Source: Balaenoptera acutorostrata (taxonomy: Eukaryota; Chordata; Mammalia; Artiodactyla; Balaenopteridae). From it: a DNA stretch of 64,000 bases. The notes beneath the pieces were generated by a model. That model did no database searches. It was given only the letters and a program-made list of their open reading frames with translations, and had not been told where the DNA came from. This document shows positions 46,745 to 61,081 of the stretch, in pieces; position 1 is the stretch's first letter, and the number at the start of each line of letters is the position of its first letter. The position numbers and the translations under genes were made by a program. The stretch is from assembly GCF_949987535.1 (NCBI RefSeq), contig NC_080082.1:47530374-47594373 (forward strand), given 5' to 3'.

Positions 46745-49700
46745 CTAAAGAAAAGGTATGATTCAAACAGTTCACGTTTGTGCTATACTTGAAACAACCC
46801 ACACAATAACAGCTACCCTTGAGTGCTTCTATGTGCCATCCAATGTGCTCAGTACTTTCCAGGCATAATTTCAACTCTTAACATCCCTGCAGTGAAAGTA
46901 TGACATTTGCACACTCCATGTATCAGACACAATGTAAACGCTTTACATGTTTTCACATTTAATCTTTACAACTCTAACAAACAAGTGTGTACTATTGTTA
47001 TCCCCATTTTACATACAGCTGAGGAAACAGGATCAGCAAAAGTTAAGCAATTTGCCTTAAGTCCCCCAGCTATCAAGGGAAAAGCTAACACTTGATTGAA
47101 CCCAGGCAGATTTCAAAGTTTGCAGGTTTCCCAGCCAGCAGCAGGTCTATTAGCAAAGCCATAGAAGATTAACTATGAAATCAAAATTAGTCATCTTAAC
47201 AAAAATCACTAATTCTCTAAAAGATTTAGAACTTCCGTATATTTGTTCCAACAAGCCTATGCCACACATACTATAAATTCTATTTCTCATAAATAAGGCA
47301 TATATTATATTGGCAAGCAGCAATAAGAAAAGCCATGTTTCAGCACGGTCCTACTGCATAGCACAGGGAACTATATTCAATATCTTGTAATAAACTATAG
47401 TGGAAAAAATGTGAAAAAGAATATGTAACTGAATCACTTTGCTGTACACTAGAAACTAACACAACAGTGTAAATCAGCTATACTTCAATTTAAAAAAAAG
47501 CAAAGCCAAGCCATGTTTTCTGAGAAGAGCCACCTGAAAACACCACAGAATGTAAAGCAGGCTTCTTTTTATAATGAAAATTAAATAGTGCTATAGGAAG
47601 ATGGCCACATACAGAATTGTCTACATGAGCAACTTTATACCATACTTGAAGTTTTTTACCCATCTACATACAAATGTGTTTTCTTCCTTACATTAGTGAT
47701 TAACACATTAGTGAATTTGCTTCCATAGTAAAATGTGAGATAGTTCATCTAGTATGCACACTGTAAACAGCATCTTTCCATGCATTACAACTATTTCCCA
47801 CTTTTTCTTCACTTTCCTTTCTCAGCTCAGAAACGCATTATTAAATATAACAATAAATGACCATACTGCTAAGGAACTCATTTTAATTGTTAGTAACTCT
47901 TATCAGTGAAGGGAATAATGAAATGAGAAATGTGTTTACCATGGATTATTTTGAAAAATTCCGGCTTGACAGAGTAAGATTATAAGCCAGTGTTTAATAA
48001 CTCACCTCATGCAAAGAATCTGCAGCAAAATTAGGGACACTTCTATCTCTTGCCATAATCTCCCTTGAGGTCCTTCCCCTGAAATCCAAAACAAACTAAA
48101 ATAAACGTTCGGGATAGTGGTGCAAAATACTCTGGTTGGCCACGAGGTGGAAGCATTTGATGAGTGGAGATTTATTTATAACCCATTAAAGCTGCATATA
48201 ACCTGCTTGAGTTGTAAGTAAAGCTAAGGTCAAAAGCACAGAAATCAACTCGAATCTTATACTCACTTAAACTGACCAACTGAGTGGACAAAGTAAAACT
48301 GTCTTGTAAAAGGTTCATCTGGTAGATCATACATTTTGGAGTTCCCTGTAGATAAAAGGATAAACATCTGAAAACTTCCAAACTAGCTTAAGAATTGTTT
48401 AAAAATTATAGCACAGATGCAAACTTTCAACTTTCTTTTTGTTAAAGTTTAACAAACTTTAGGAAATTAAGCACTGCATTTGATTACAGAAACGTATTAG
48501 TAGATACCTATTTATTGCTGTGTGAACCCCCATGAAACAAAGATAAATCCTTAACACACTGATATTCCCCAGGCACAGCCAACTAGGGTGAGACAGCCTC
48601 AGGATTATCCAGATATGTGAATGGGCTTATTCACATGACTGCATTGCAAACTACAATTGCAGTTTTTTTAAAAAGTTGAACAAGGACCCCATCTAAACTG
48701 TAACAACTTTTTAAAAAAGAGGAAAATACTTCAGCCCCACCCCCTGTTTGGCAGCTGCTGTTCTAATGACCATCTACCTCTGTACACCTGCAGATTAAAA
48801 AAGAAGTCTTTAAAGGTAGCATTTACCCCAGATGTCCAGGAAGTGCTGAGAAAAAGGCCTGGATTCAGAACATGAGACATGAAAGAAACTACCAGAGGTG
48901 GTCCCTCCTCCCTGGTTGGCGAGTGGAGGCCTGACCTTCAGGGTAATGCCCAGAGTGTCCATCTTACCTCTTTAGGGAGCATCACAATCAAGCAGAAAGC
49001 CAGTATCCAAACAATGGAGGAAAAAGGATATTACATACATTTCTGGATGAAATGTATGTTACAGGATGGATGAAACAGGATATAGCATACATTTCTTTGG
49101 TGCCTGTATCCCACCCCCAGTCATGATTATGTTTTACATTTACAATTAAGTGAAAACCAGCAACCAACCACTCATGAACTTCCAAATAAACCCAAGTTGA
49201 GAATTACAGAAAGGATGTGAGTTCTTACATTTTTTCCTGATCTTGACAGTAACATACTCGTCGTGGTCTGTTTCTCCAACATCATCTAACGTGGCCACGC
49301 AGCTTGGTACTACCTGAAGCAACTCCATTATTTTTGAATTCTACAGTGTGAAAGGGAAAAGGTAACAGTAACGTTTTTTAGGCTTTCTTAGCAGGTTATT
49401 GCCTGTTTTTGATCTAAATGTCAGTGTTGGCATGGCTGGGCAGAAAAGCTAAGAAGCAGCTACAGACAAAACTTTGAGGCCATAAAGCCTAGTGGTGGAG
49501 AACAGCACTGCATTTGGAGGCTGGCTCTGCCCTCTACTAGGTGGTACTCTGGGCCCGTGTTTCACTGCTCCGTGCAACTGGGTTGACAAGAATAGGATCT
49601 ATTATTGTAGAGTTATCATGAGGTTATCAAGCGCCCAGCACATAGTAAGTGCTCAATAAAAGATATTCATCATTTGAGAAAGTGCTAAGTTGAAAGTATA

Positions 49701-52317
49701 AAATTTTTCAATTCTGTTAAGAAACACAATTGAAAATTAGAAATTAATATACTAAGCCTATAAGTAGGTTGGATTTATGGTGACTTTAATATGTCAGTGG
49801 TGTCATTTAACAGCCTAGTAGTCGTCTACCTGAGTAGGAAACTAGATAAAGATTCAACATGAAAAGAGGAACAGTAAAGAGGTCCCTCCTTTAGTCTCCT
49901 CCTATTTCCTCACCGTTTCTCCATGGTGCACGTCCACGCACTGGGAGGGTGGTAAACCGCGCATCACACTTCTCCTTACAGAACTCAAGGTTTGTTCACT
50001 AACTGCACACACCCCCTCCCTCGTGCTGCTAGGACCACAGGCGTATTCCCAGTGCAGGGAGGGTGAGACCAGGATGCTGCGTCAACCTGCTCCTTCCCCA
50101 CGAGCACCTAACTGCTGGACTGCGTGCCAGAGGCGCCGAGGCCTGCGGTGGGCAGGGGGCACCTCTACCCAGGCCTTTGAAGACTACCCCAGCGGGCCGC
50201 CTCTGATCAGGTGACCAAGGACCAGGGACGCAGCCACACTCACAGACTTCCAGCACACCTACTCAGCCTGGCACGGCAAGTCAGAGGTCTGGCTACTGCT
50301 CTTTCAGATCTGGTTTAAACACGGGGGATCCCCGTGAGCTGTAAGGGAGCCTGGGACGCCCTCAGCAATGAAGCGCTCCCACCTACCTGTTCAGCACAGT
50401 CTATAGCTGTGCACTGCCTCTTGTTCAAGACCTGGACTGATGCTCCATGAAGCAGAAGCAGCTCCACCACGAAGACGTGCTTTTCTATCACAGCCTCGTG
50501 CAGTGCTGTGTTGCCCTTATTGTTAGAAGCATTAATGGAGGCCCCATGCTAGAAAGAGAAACGGCACAATCAGAAGGAATGTTGCATCGATGTGGTACCT
50601 ATATGGGTGTGCCTTGCAACGTTCTTTCAACTTTTCTGTATGTCGGAAATTTTTTTAAGATGTTAGGAGTAAGAGTAATACTGAGGAGAAAAGATTTATG
50701 TACAAAGATATTCATGGCAGCATTCATCATTATAACAGGAAAAAAAATAAAAGTCACCTAAACGTATTGAGCAGAAACAGTTAAAAAAAAAAAAAAGACC
50801 ATGGTACATCCATAATTATGCAACCACTAAAAACTGAGATTTTAATAAACAGTTTTCGGACTTCCCTGGTGGTCCAGTGGTTAAGAATCCGCCTGTCAAT
50901 GCAGGGGACACGGGTTCGAGCCCTGGTCCAGGAAGATCCCACATGCCGCGGGGCAACTAAGCCCGTGTGCCACAACTACTGAGCCTGTGCTCTACAGCCC
51001 ACGAGCCATAACTACTGAGCCCACGTGCCACAACTACTGAAGCCCGCTCACCTAGAGCCAGTGCTCCGCAATGAGAAGCCACCGTAATGAGAAACCTGCA
51101 CACCGCAATGAAGAGTAGCCCCCACTCGCTGCAACTAGAGAAAGCCCGCGTGCAGCAACGAAGACCCAACGCAGCCAAAAATAAATAAATAAATAATAAA
51201 AATAAATTAATTATAAAAATAAAATAAAATAAACAGTTTTCTATGTTAAGTTAAAACAAGCAATATAGAAAACAATACTGATCTAAACTATGCACATTTT
51301 AAAAAAGTCACCAAAGTTAGTTGCCTTTCAGAAACAGGGTTATGGAAAAGTTGGGTTTTTCCCTACTTCTAAAAATTCTTCCTTCTACAGTCAACACATA
51401 TACCCTTTATCAAGAGAGGAAAAAAGGAGCAGTGACATAAAAGGACATTCAGCTCACACTGCGGGAAACAATTCAACTGACCTGGTTAAATGAGGCAAGA
51501 TCCAAACCCTCAGCAAAACGGCGTCTCAGTCCTTAACTCTGCATCCCTGATGCAGCTCGGACGCTGAGACCCCGTTATTGCAAAGCTCCCCACCCCAGGG
51601 CCAGCTTAAAGCAAAAGCCAAGCGGCCTCCCTCTCCTGCCCCTCCCCAGTGCACTGCCAGAGGCTCGCCGCGTGGCGGTATGCCCATCACCAAGCTGTGT
51701 CAGCAGCTCCTGGGCTGGGGGTGAGGGGGTCCTTACCTGCAGCAACAGTGCCGCAACTTCGTGGTGACCTCTGGAACAGGCATAAAGGAGGGGTGTGTTT
51801 CCACTTATATCCTTTTTATTGGGTTTTGCATTAGAATCTAGTAGACATTTCACCACCTAGGCCAGAGAAGAAAAGTGTTCAACTTTAATTAAAATTTGCA
51901 GGGAGAGATCCTCTAACTTGCTATTCCTTTGACTTTTCTGTAAGCTTATCTAGAAGACTCTTAGATCCATGTCTGACCCTCAGGAGAAAGCAGACCAGTG
52001 AAGGGGGAGGGATTAACATTTGCTGAGGGGCTTCCCTGGTGGCGCAGTGGTTGAGAATCTGCCTGCTAATGCAGGGGACACGGGTTCGAGCCCTGGTCTG
52101 GGAAGATCCCGCATGCCGCGGAGCAGCTGGGCCCGTGAGCCACAATTGCTGAGCCTGCGCGTCTGGAGCCTGTGCCCCGCGACGGGAGGGGCCGCGATAG
52201 AGAAAGGCCCACGCACCGCGATGAAGAGCGGTCCCCGCACCGCGATGAAGAGTGGCCCCCGCTTGCCGCAACTGGAGAAAGCCCTCGCACGAACCGAAGA
52301 CCCAACACAGCCAAAAA

Positions 52318-52348
<31 letters not shown>

Positions 52349-55300
52349 GAAAAAAATTCTTTAAAAAAAAAAAAAAACATTTGCTGAGGGTCTTGTGTGT
52401 GTGGAGGCGGTGTACTAGGCATGCGTGTTTTTCATTTAATCATTCCGTCTCCTCTGTGGAGAGCTGTAATTATTACTCCAGTTTCACATGTTAGAAAATT
52501 AATGCTAGGCATTACCTGAAATATGATTCCTAGCTTTAAAAACCTTACAGTGGAACTAATAAGGAAAAATGAAAAAAATAAATAGATATTGAACTGTTTG
52601 GCACAGATGACCAACACCCAAGAATCAGAGAGACAGCTCCCGGCTGGGGTGAGAATCAGAATGACAGCCTCTGTGCTGCCAGACGTGAATGCCAGTGGGA
52701 GGGGGGTTGGCTCCACCCCTAGAAGCCCCAGGGTTCTGTGTTCTGTTGCTGAGTGGTCCTACCGTGTGCATCTCAGAATCTCGGCGCTGGGAGGAAGGAA
52801 ATGGGCCCGTCCTCTGGGCCAGCAAGCAAACCCTTCCCTCGGCAGCACTCCTGCCAACTAAGGTTCTAACCCTATACACGCTGCCCAAGAGCCAGGACCC
52901 ATACCTGGAAGTGGCCCTTCTGGCAGGCCAGGTGGAGTGGGACAGCCTGCTTTGCGTCTCTGGCCCCCACACTGGCACCGTGCTTCACGAGGAGGAGGAT
53001 GAGGTCCGCCCGACCATGCAGGGCAGCAACGTGCAGTGGGGAGGAACCATCCTGGTTGGTCACGTTCACACCAAGCCCACTGGCAGGAATCTTTGCCAGC
53101 TTCTAATAAGTGCAGAATGTGGAAACGGAAATGTTGTTAGTATTTAAGGAAGCCGGCTGAAGGAGCCAAAGCCATCCATCCCTCACAGCCCCTCTATAAA
53201 ATCTGGAATCACAGCGGCATCCTGAGTCGGGTTGCCCACAGGTGAATTACTACTTTAGAAAGGTATGATACATCGAAGGATTAACTTCCGTTTTCAAGAA
53301 AGCAAGCCCCCTACGATGATACCGTTTTACGCCATGGCAATTGAACAGGGAAGGCAAAGTCTGTTTGACAGATAGTGCTGGAACAACTGGACATCCACAT
53401 ATGGGAAAACTGCCCATCAACCCTTACCTCACACCAAACACAAACACTAAAATGCATCACAGACCTAAATGTAAAAGCTACAGCTATTAAACTTCTTGAA
53501 GTAAACACAAAAGAAAATCTTTGCAACATTGGGATAAGCAAAGATTTCTTAGATAAGACACAAAAAGCAAAAGCCATAAAAAAAGTTTGATAAACTGACT
53601 TAGTAAAAATGTTTAATGTTTGCTCTTTGCATGAGGCAAGTAAGAAAATGAAAAAGCAAGTCATACAAGGGGAGAAAAATGTTTGCAGATATGTGTATCT
53701 GACAAAGGACTTGTACCAACCAGAATTTAAAAGCAAAACAAAACAAACTCTTACAACTCAACAAGACAATCCAACTTTAAAAGAAAAAAACAGGCAAAAG
53801 AAAAAAAAAATACTTCACTCTGTATGACAGACTCTAGGTCCATCCACCTCACTACAAATATCTCAATTTTGTATCTTTTGATGGCTGAGTAATATTCCAT
53901 CGTGTATATGTGCCACATCTTCTTTATCCATTCGTCTGTCGATGGACACTTAGGTTGTTTCCATGTCCTGGCTATTGTAAATAGAGCTGCAATGAACATT
54001 GTGGTACATGACTCTTTTTGAATTATGGTTTTCTCAGGGTATATGCCCAGTAGTGGGATTGCTGGGTCGTATGGTAGTTCTATTTTTAGTTTTTTAAGGA
54101 ACCTCCATACTGTTCTCCATAGTGGCTGTATCAATTTACATTCCCACCAACAGTGCAAGAGTGTTCCCTTTTCTCCACACCCTCTCCAGCATTTATTGTT
54201 TGTAGATTTTTTGATGATGGCCATTCTGACCGGTGTGAGATGATATCTCATTGTAGTTTTGATTTGCATTTCTCTAATGATTAATGATGTTGAGTGAAGT
54301 AAGTCAGAAAGAGAAAAACAAATACCGTATGCTAACACATATATATGGAATCTAAGAAAAAAAAAAAAAGGTCATGAAGAACCTAGGGGTAAGACGGGAC
54401 TACAGACACAGACCTACTAGAGAATGGACTTAAGGATATGCGGAGGGGGAAGGGTAAGCTGTGACAATGTGAGAGAGTGGCATGGACATATATACACTAC
54501 CAAACGTAAAACAGATAGCTAGTGGGAAGCAGCCGCATAGCACAAGGAGATCAGCTCCGTGGTTTGTGACCACCTAGAGGGGTGGGATAGGGAGGGTGGG
54601 AGGGAGGGAGATGCAAGAGGGAAGAGATATGGGAACATATGTATATGTATAACTGATTCACTTTGTTATAAAGCAGAAACTAACACACCATTGTAAAGCA
54701 ATTATACTCCAATAAAGATGTTAAAAAAAAATAGGCAAAAGATTTGAAAAGACTTCACAAAAGAAGACAGTTGAATGGTCGGTCAATGAGCACATAAAAT
54801 AACATCTTTAGTTTTCAGGGAAATGCAAATCAAAATCAGGAATCACAAAACCAAAGGGTCAGAAAGCAGATCAGTAATGGTCAGGGGATGGAACATGGGA
54901 TGGGGCAAATTTCAAAGAGGCAGGAAAGAATATTTTGGGTGATAGAGATAGTCTATATTTTGACTGTGCTGGTGGTTACACATTCGTTTGTCAAACCTCA
55001 GAAAACTGTTTGCTACTTATCTCTGAAGTTCACCTTCATTTTTATCATGGAACTTCCTTTTTATTCACAATGGTTTTAAAACCAATCATGCGGATATAAG
55101 AACAATCCATCAGTAATTAAAAGGGCAAACAAAACAAACCAATAGAACTAAAAACAGACATTAAATTGTGATGTTGAATCATATATTTGATAGTGGAATT
55201 AATGTCAATGTTTTCTGTGATTGATCAAGGATTAAAACTTGGGTTATTGGGGCTTCCCTGGTGGCACAGTGGTTGAGAATCTGCCTGCCAAGGCAGGGGA

Positions 55301-58300
55301 CACGGGTTTGAGCCCTGGTCTGGGAAGATCCCACATGCCGCGGAGCAACTAGGCCCGTGAGCCACAGCTACTGAGCCTGTGTGTCTGAAGCCTGAGCTCC
55401 GCAACAAGAGAGGCCGCGATAGTGAGAGGCCCGCGCACCGCGATGAAGAGTGGCCCCCACTTGCCGCAACTAGAGAAAGCCCTCGCGCAGAAACGAAGAC
55501 CCAACACAGCCATAAATAAATAAATAAATAAATAAAAAATAAATAAAAGTAACCCAGAAGGAGTGCAATGTAGCATCTCTGTTTAAAAAAAAAAAAAAAA
55601 AAAACTTGGGTTATCTAGTTCACTTTTCGATGATTAAAAATGTTATCTCTTTAAAAAGCTATGCTAAATTTAAAGGGTGAATTTCACTGTATATAAATTA
55701 TACTTCAGAAAAATCAAAAACAAGCAGATGAAGAAGTAGAGGGAAGAACATGATGAAATACCACTGCACAGTTACCAGAATGGCTAAAGTTAAAAAGTCA
55801 AAATACCAAGTGCTGACCGGGATTTGGGGCAACTAGAATTCTCACACCCTGCTGGCGGGAATGAAAAATGCTACAATCACTGTGGAAAACTGGTCATTTC
55901 AAGTTAACATATACCTCCTGCATAACCCAGCAATTATACTCCTAGGTAATTACCCAAGTAAAAATATATTTACACAAAGAACTGTACACAAATGTTCACA
56001 GTTGCTTTATTCACAAAGCCAAAAAGAGGAGACTACCAAATGTCCTGATTCCAGGTGTTGCATGTAATCAACAGTTTATTCTTTATCGCTGAACAGCGCC
56101 CCGTGGCATGCCCCTGCCGTACTTTGTTTAGCAGTTCACCCATTGAAGGGCACGTGGGTCGTTTCCAGTTTGGGGATACTGCAAATAAAGTTGCTGTGTA
56201 CATCTGTTTACAGGTTTTTGAGAGAACATAAGTTTCCATTCCTCTAAGATAAATGCCCAGGAATGCAATTGCTGAATCATGTGGTAATTACATGGTAATT
56301 CTATGGTTAGTTTTATAAGGAACTGACAACAAACACTGTTTTCCAGAGTGGCTTTTATATTCCCACCAGCAGTGGATGAGTGAACTAAGTCCCCCACATC
56401 CTCACCGGCATTTGGTGGTTTCACTTTTCACTAATTTTTATTTTAGCCATTCTGATAGGCGCATAGCGTTATCTCACTGTGGCTATAATTTGCATTTCCC
56501 TGATGGGTGATGACCTTGAACATCCTTTCATGTGCTTATTTGCCACATCTAAATGCTCTTCAATGAAATGTCTGTTCATTCCCTTTGCCCATTTTCTTAT
56601 TGGTTTGTTTTCTTTCTTTACTATCGAGTTTTGAAAGTTCTTTATATATTCTAGATTCTGGCCCTTTGTCAGATATGTGCTTTGCAGGTATTTTCTTTTA
56701 GTCTGTAATCTGCCTGTATAGCTTCTTTGCATGGGTTTCCACAGACAAGTTTGTAATTTAGAAGTCCAACTTATCCATTTGCTCTTTATGGATCATGCTT
56801 TGGGTGTCAAGTCTAAGAACTCTTTGCTTAGCCCTGGATTCCAAAGATTTCTTCCTGTTTTTTTCTATAAGTTTTATAATTTTACATTTTATGGTTAAGT
56901 CTGTGATCCATTTTGAGTTAATTTTTGTACAGGGTGTGAGTTTATGTTGAGGTTCATTTTTTTGCCTGAAGATGTCCACTTGCTCCAGCACTGTTTGTTG
57001 AAAAGGCCGTCCTTCCCCCACCGACTTGCTGTCAGTCAACCTCAGTTGACTATATATGTGTGGGTCTATTTCTGGGTTCTCTGTCTGTCCCAGTGATCTG
57101 TGTGTCTGTCCCTCCACCAGGGCCACACTGTCTTGATTACTGTAGCTACACAGTTAGCCTTAGTATTGGGTAGAGTGATCCTAATTTATTCTTCTTTGCC
57201 AGGATCGTTTTAGATATTTTAGGGCCTGCGTCTTTCCATATAAATTTTAAAATAAGCTTGTCTAGACTGTCTACAAAAACTTTGTTAGGATTGTGATAGG
57301 AATTGCATTAAAACTGTACATCAATCTGGGGAGAAATAACATCTTTACTAGGTTGAGTCTTCATGATCTGATGTATCTAAGTATTTACACATTCTTTGAC
57401 TTTTTTCATCATTCTGTGATTTCCAGCATACAGATCCTGTCCACGTCTTGTTAAGTGTATACCTAAGTAGTTCATTTTTTTTTTGAGCAGTTGTAAATGG
57501 TGTTGTATACATAGCATGTGTTCATTCATGTGCTAGCTGTCTAACTCAATGTGTATGTCCCATGCTAAGAAAATTAATTTGACTTTACAAAACATATAAT
57601 GGTGTTATCCTTTGTACTGCAAGATAATACTACTTTATTAAAAAAGCTTCACCATGGATGTCTTTAACCTAAGAATATTGAAATGACTGAGTTTTTCATT
57701 CACTTGTAGCTTTTTCAGCTACAGGGTACTGTGTACATTGGGATGTACAACTTTTCTTCTGTCCGCATGCTGCTGGATATGTACAGTCCAAAAACTGACT
57801 TCCCCAAGGTGGGCTGCTGTGAAAAACAAAGGGATTAAAAAGGCAGATGCTGTTTCAAAGGATGTGATGTGAATGAAGTAGCACAGCCCTCAGGCCCATC
57901 AGTGACTGTATGGCTGGAAGCAGTTACTGTGTCTCTGCTGTCCTTCTGGTCATTTACCCACTCTGCTCTCCCCCACCTCACAGTTCATTAATTGTAGCAA
58001 GAAACTGAATTACACATTACAGCATCTGTTGAATTTATTGGATAAATTTACGTTCCTTGCTCTTTTAAAGCCTACTATCTTTTTCTCTTTTTGTAATTTC
58101 TCAAAAAGACACAAAAGTAAATTGCTTCATGCTGTGATTAAATTAAAACTATTCTTCTAGCCCAGTGGTGTGTTTAGAGTTTGCTCAGCGATGCAGAATA
58201 AACCGTTGATTACACACAACAACCTGGAAATCAGGCTGAGTGAACAAAGCCAATCCCCAAAGGTTCCATGCTGTATGATGACTTTTATATAACATTTTTG

Positions 58301-61036
58301 AAATGACAAAATATTAGAACTGGAGAACAGATTAGTGGTTGCCAGGGGTCAGGGATGGTGGGTTGGGGTGACAGGGAGAGAGGTGGGTGTGATTATAAAA
58401 GGCAACATGAGTTATTCTCCTTGTGAGGAGAGAACTGTTCTGTACCTTGAATGTGGTGGTGGACACACAAACCTACACATGTGATAAAACTAAACAGAAC
58501 GCAGGACAGTAATGGAAATACAAACAAAAATAAACAAATGGGACCTAATGAAACTTAAAAGCTTTTGCACAGCAAAGGAAACCATAAACAAGATGAAAAG
58601 ACAACCCTCAGAATGGGAGAAAATATTTGCAAATGAATCAACAGACAGAAGATTAATCTCCAAAATATACAAACAGCTCATGCAGCTCAATATCAAAAAA
58701 ACAAACAACCCAATCAAAAAATGCGCGGAAGGACTTCCCTGGTGGCGCAGTGGTTAAGAATCCGCCTGCCAGTGCAGGGGACATGGGTTCCAACCCTGGT
58801 CCAGGAAGATCCCACATGCTGCGGAGCAACTAAGCCCATGCACCACACTACTGAGCCTGCATGCCACAACTACTGAAGCCCATGCGCCCAGAGCCCATGT
58901 TCCACGACAAGAGAAGTCACTGCAATGAGAAGCCTGCGCACCACAACGAAAGAGTAGCTTCCACTCGCCGCAACTAGAGAAAGTCTGCACACAGCAACGA
59001 AGACCCAACGCAGCCAAAAATAAGTTAAAAAAAAAAAATGGGTGGAAGACCTAAATAGACATTTCTCCAAAGAAGACATACAGATGGCCAAGAGGCACAT
59101 GAGAAGATGCTCAACATCACTAATTGTTAAAGGAATGCAAGAAAACTACAATGAGGTATCACCTCACACCAGTTAGAATGGGCCTCATCAGAAAATCTAC
59201 AAACAATATATGCTGGAGAGGGTGTGGAGAAAATGGAACCCTCTTGACTGTTGGTGGGAATGTAAATTGATACAGCCACTATGGAGAACAGTATGGAGGT
59301 TCCTTAAAAAACTAAATATAGAATTACCATATGACCCAGCAATCCCACTACTGGGCATATACCCTGAGAAAACCATAATTCAAAAAGACACATGCAGGGC
59401 TTCCCTGGGGGCGCAGTGGTTAAGAATCCACCTGCCAATGCAGGGGACATGGGTTTGAGCCCTGGTCCAGGAAGATCCCACATGCCACAGAGCAACTAAG
59501 CCTATGGGCCACAACTACTGAAGCCTGCGCGCCTAGAGCCCATGCTCCGCGACAAGAGAAGCCACCACAATGAGAAACCTGTGTACCGCAACGAAGAGTA
59601 GCCCCTGCTCACTGCAACTAGAGAAAGCCCACGCACAGCAACAAAGACCCAATGCAGCCAAAAATAAATAAATAAATTAATTAATTAATTAAAAAAAGAC
59701 ACATGCACCCCAATGTTCATTGCAGCACTATGTACAATAGCCAGGACATGGAAACAACCTAAATGTCCATCAACAGAGGAATGGATAAAGAAGATGTGGT
59801 ACATATATACAGTAGAATACTACTCAGCCATGAAAATGAATGAAATTGGGTCATTTGTAGAGACATGGATGGACCTAGAGACTGTCATACAGAGTGAAGT
59901 AAGTCAGAAAGAGAAAAGCAAATATCGTATATTAACGCATATTTGTGGAATCTAGAAAAATGGTAGAGATGAACCGGTTTGCAAGGCAGAAATAGAGACA
60001 CAGATGTAGAGAACAAATGTATGGACACCAAGGGGGGAAAGGGGGCGGTGGGATGAACTGGGAGATTGGGATTAACATATATACACTAATATGTATAAAA
60101 TAGATAACTAATGAGAACCTGCTGTATAGCACAGGGAACTCTACTTCACCTTGCTGTACAGTAGAAACTAACACAACACTATAAAATAACTATACCCCAT
60201 TTAAAAAACAAAACAAAACTAGACAGAACGCGTAAATAAACACACGTGCAGGCATGTGCGCACACACACACACAAGCACAAATAAAACCGGGGAAATATG
60301 AGTAAGACGGATGGATTGTATCCATGGTAATATCCTGGTCGGGATACTGTACTGTGCTTTTGCAAGCTATTACCATCGGGGGAAACAGGGTAAAAGGCAC
60401 AGGACTCTCTCTGTGCTTGGAGGGAGGGTCCTCCTGCAGAGGGTGCACCAACGTGAGCAAAGGCAGTGGGCAGTGGCTCTTGCCTGCATCCTCCCAAGGG
60501 ACCACGGCCACATGGACGGAGACCCCTGGGCATGTCTGTTCATAAGCTCCTGCCTTGTGACTCAGGGGCCTTGAGAGCCACTGAAACACTAAGCCCGCGT
60601 TCATGACCCTGTTCCCTGACCTGCCCATTCAGAAAGCAGGCAGCCGGAGCCAGATCCTGCATGAGTGTCCACTTTCCTCTACCTTAAGCTGTATCTCAGG
60701 GGACACCTACAACCAGCCACTCGGCCGTTAGCTGGCTGAGAAGCAGACAACTTTCCTAAGGGGAAAAAGAAGAATTTGCCCTCTACCCCCATCCCCCAAC
60801 AGAGGAAAAGCCAAACCTTTTGAGCTGGAGCACATTTGGGGCACTGGCACAAGGGGTGACAAAATTCAAGATCCACCGCCCTGAAAGCATCCTCCGCTTC
60901 ATCCAGGTCCTCCTCCGTCCACTCCAACAGGTAACGCACCTGGCGCCGGGCAGTAAGGAGAAATAGGGCCTTAAAACCCATCCTCAGCTTCTTTACAAGT
61001 TATGGTATCTTAGACAGACAGACAGACAGACAGACA

Positions 61037-61081
<45 letters not shown>

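Larger units (their letters stand above)
58503..60214 (+). mobile_element. 5'-truncated L1 carrying two nested SINEs
   Basis: ORF2 C-terminal sequence ([37 protein letters not shown]) to a 3' end at TTAAAAAACAAAACAAA. Target duplication AAAACTARACAGAACGC at 58486-58502 and 60215-60231 (one mismatch). SINEs at 58732 and 59397 interrupt it. Confidence 0.92.

Noticed and set aside
53751..54338. 195-codon minus-strand frame with a clear protein signature
   Set aside because: It is the inverted L1 ORF2 C terminus, not a host gene.
61016..61078. CRISPR-like regular repeats
   Set aside because: Simple (GACA)n(CA)n microsatellite without spacers, in a mammalian intron.
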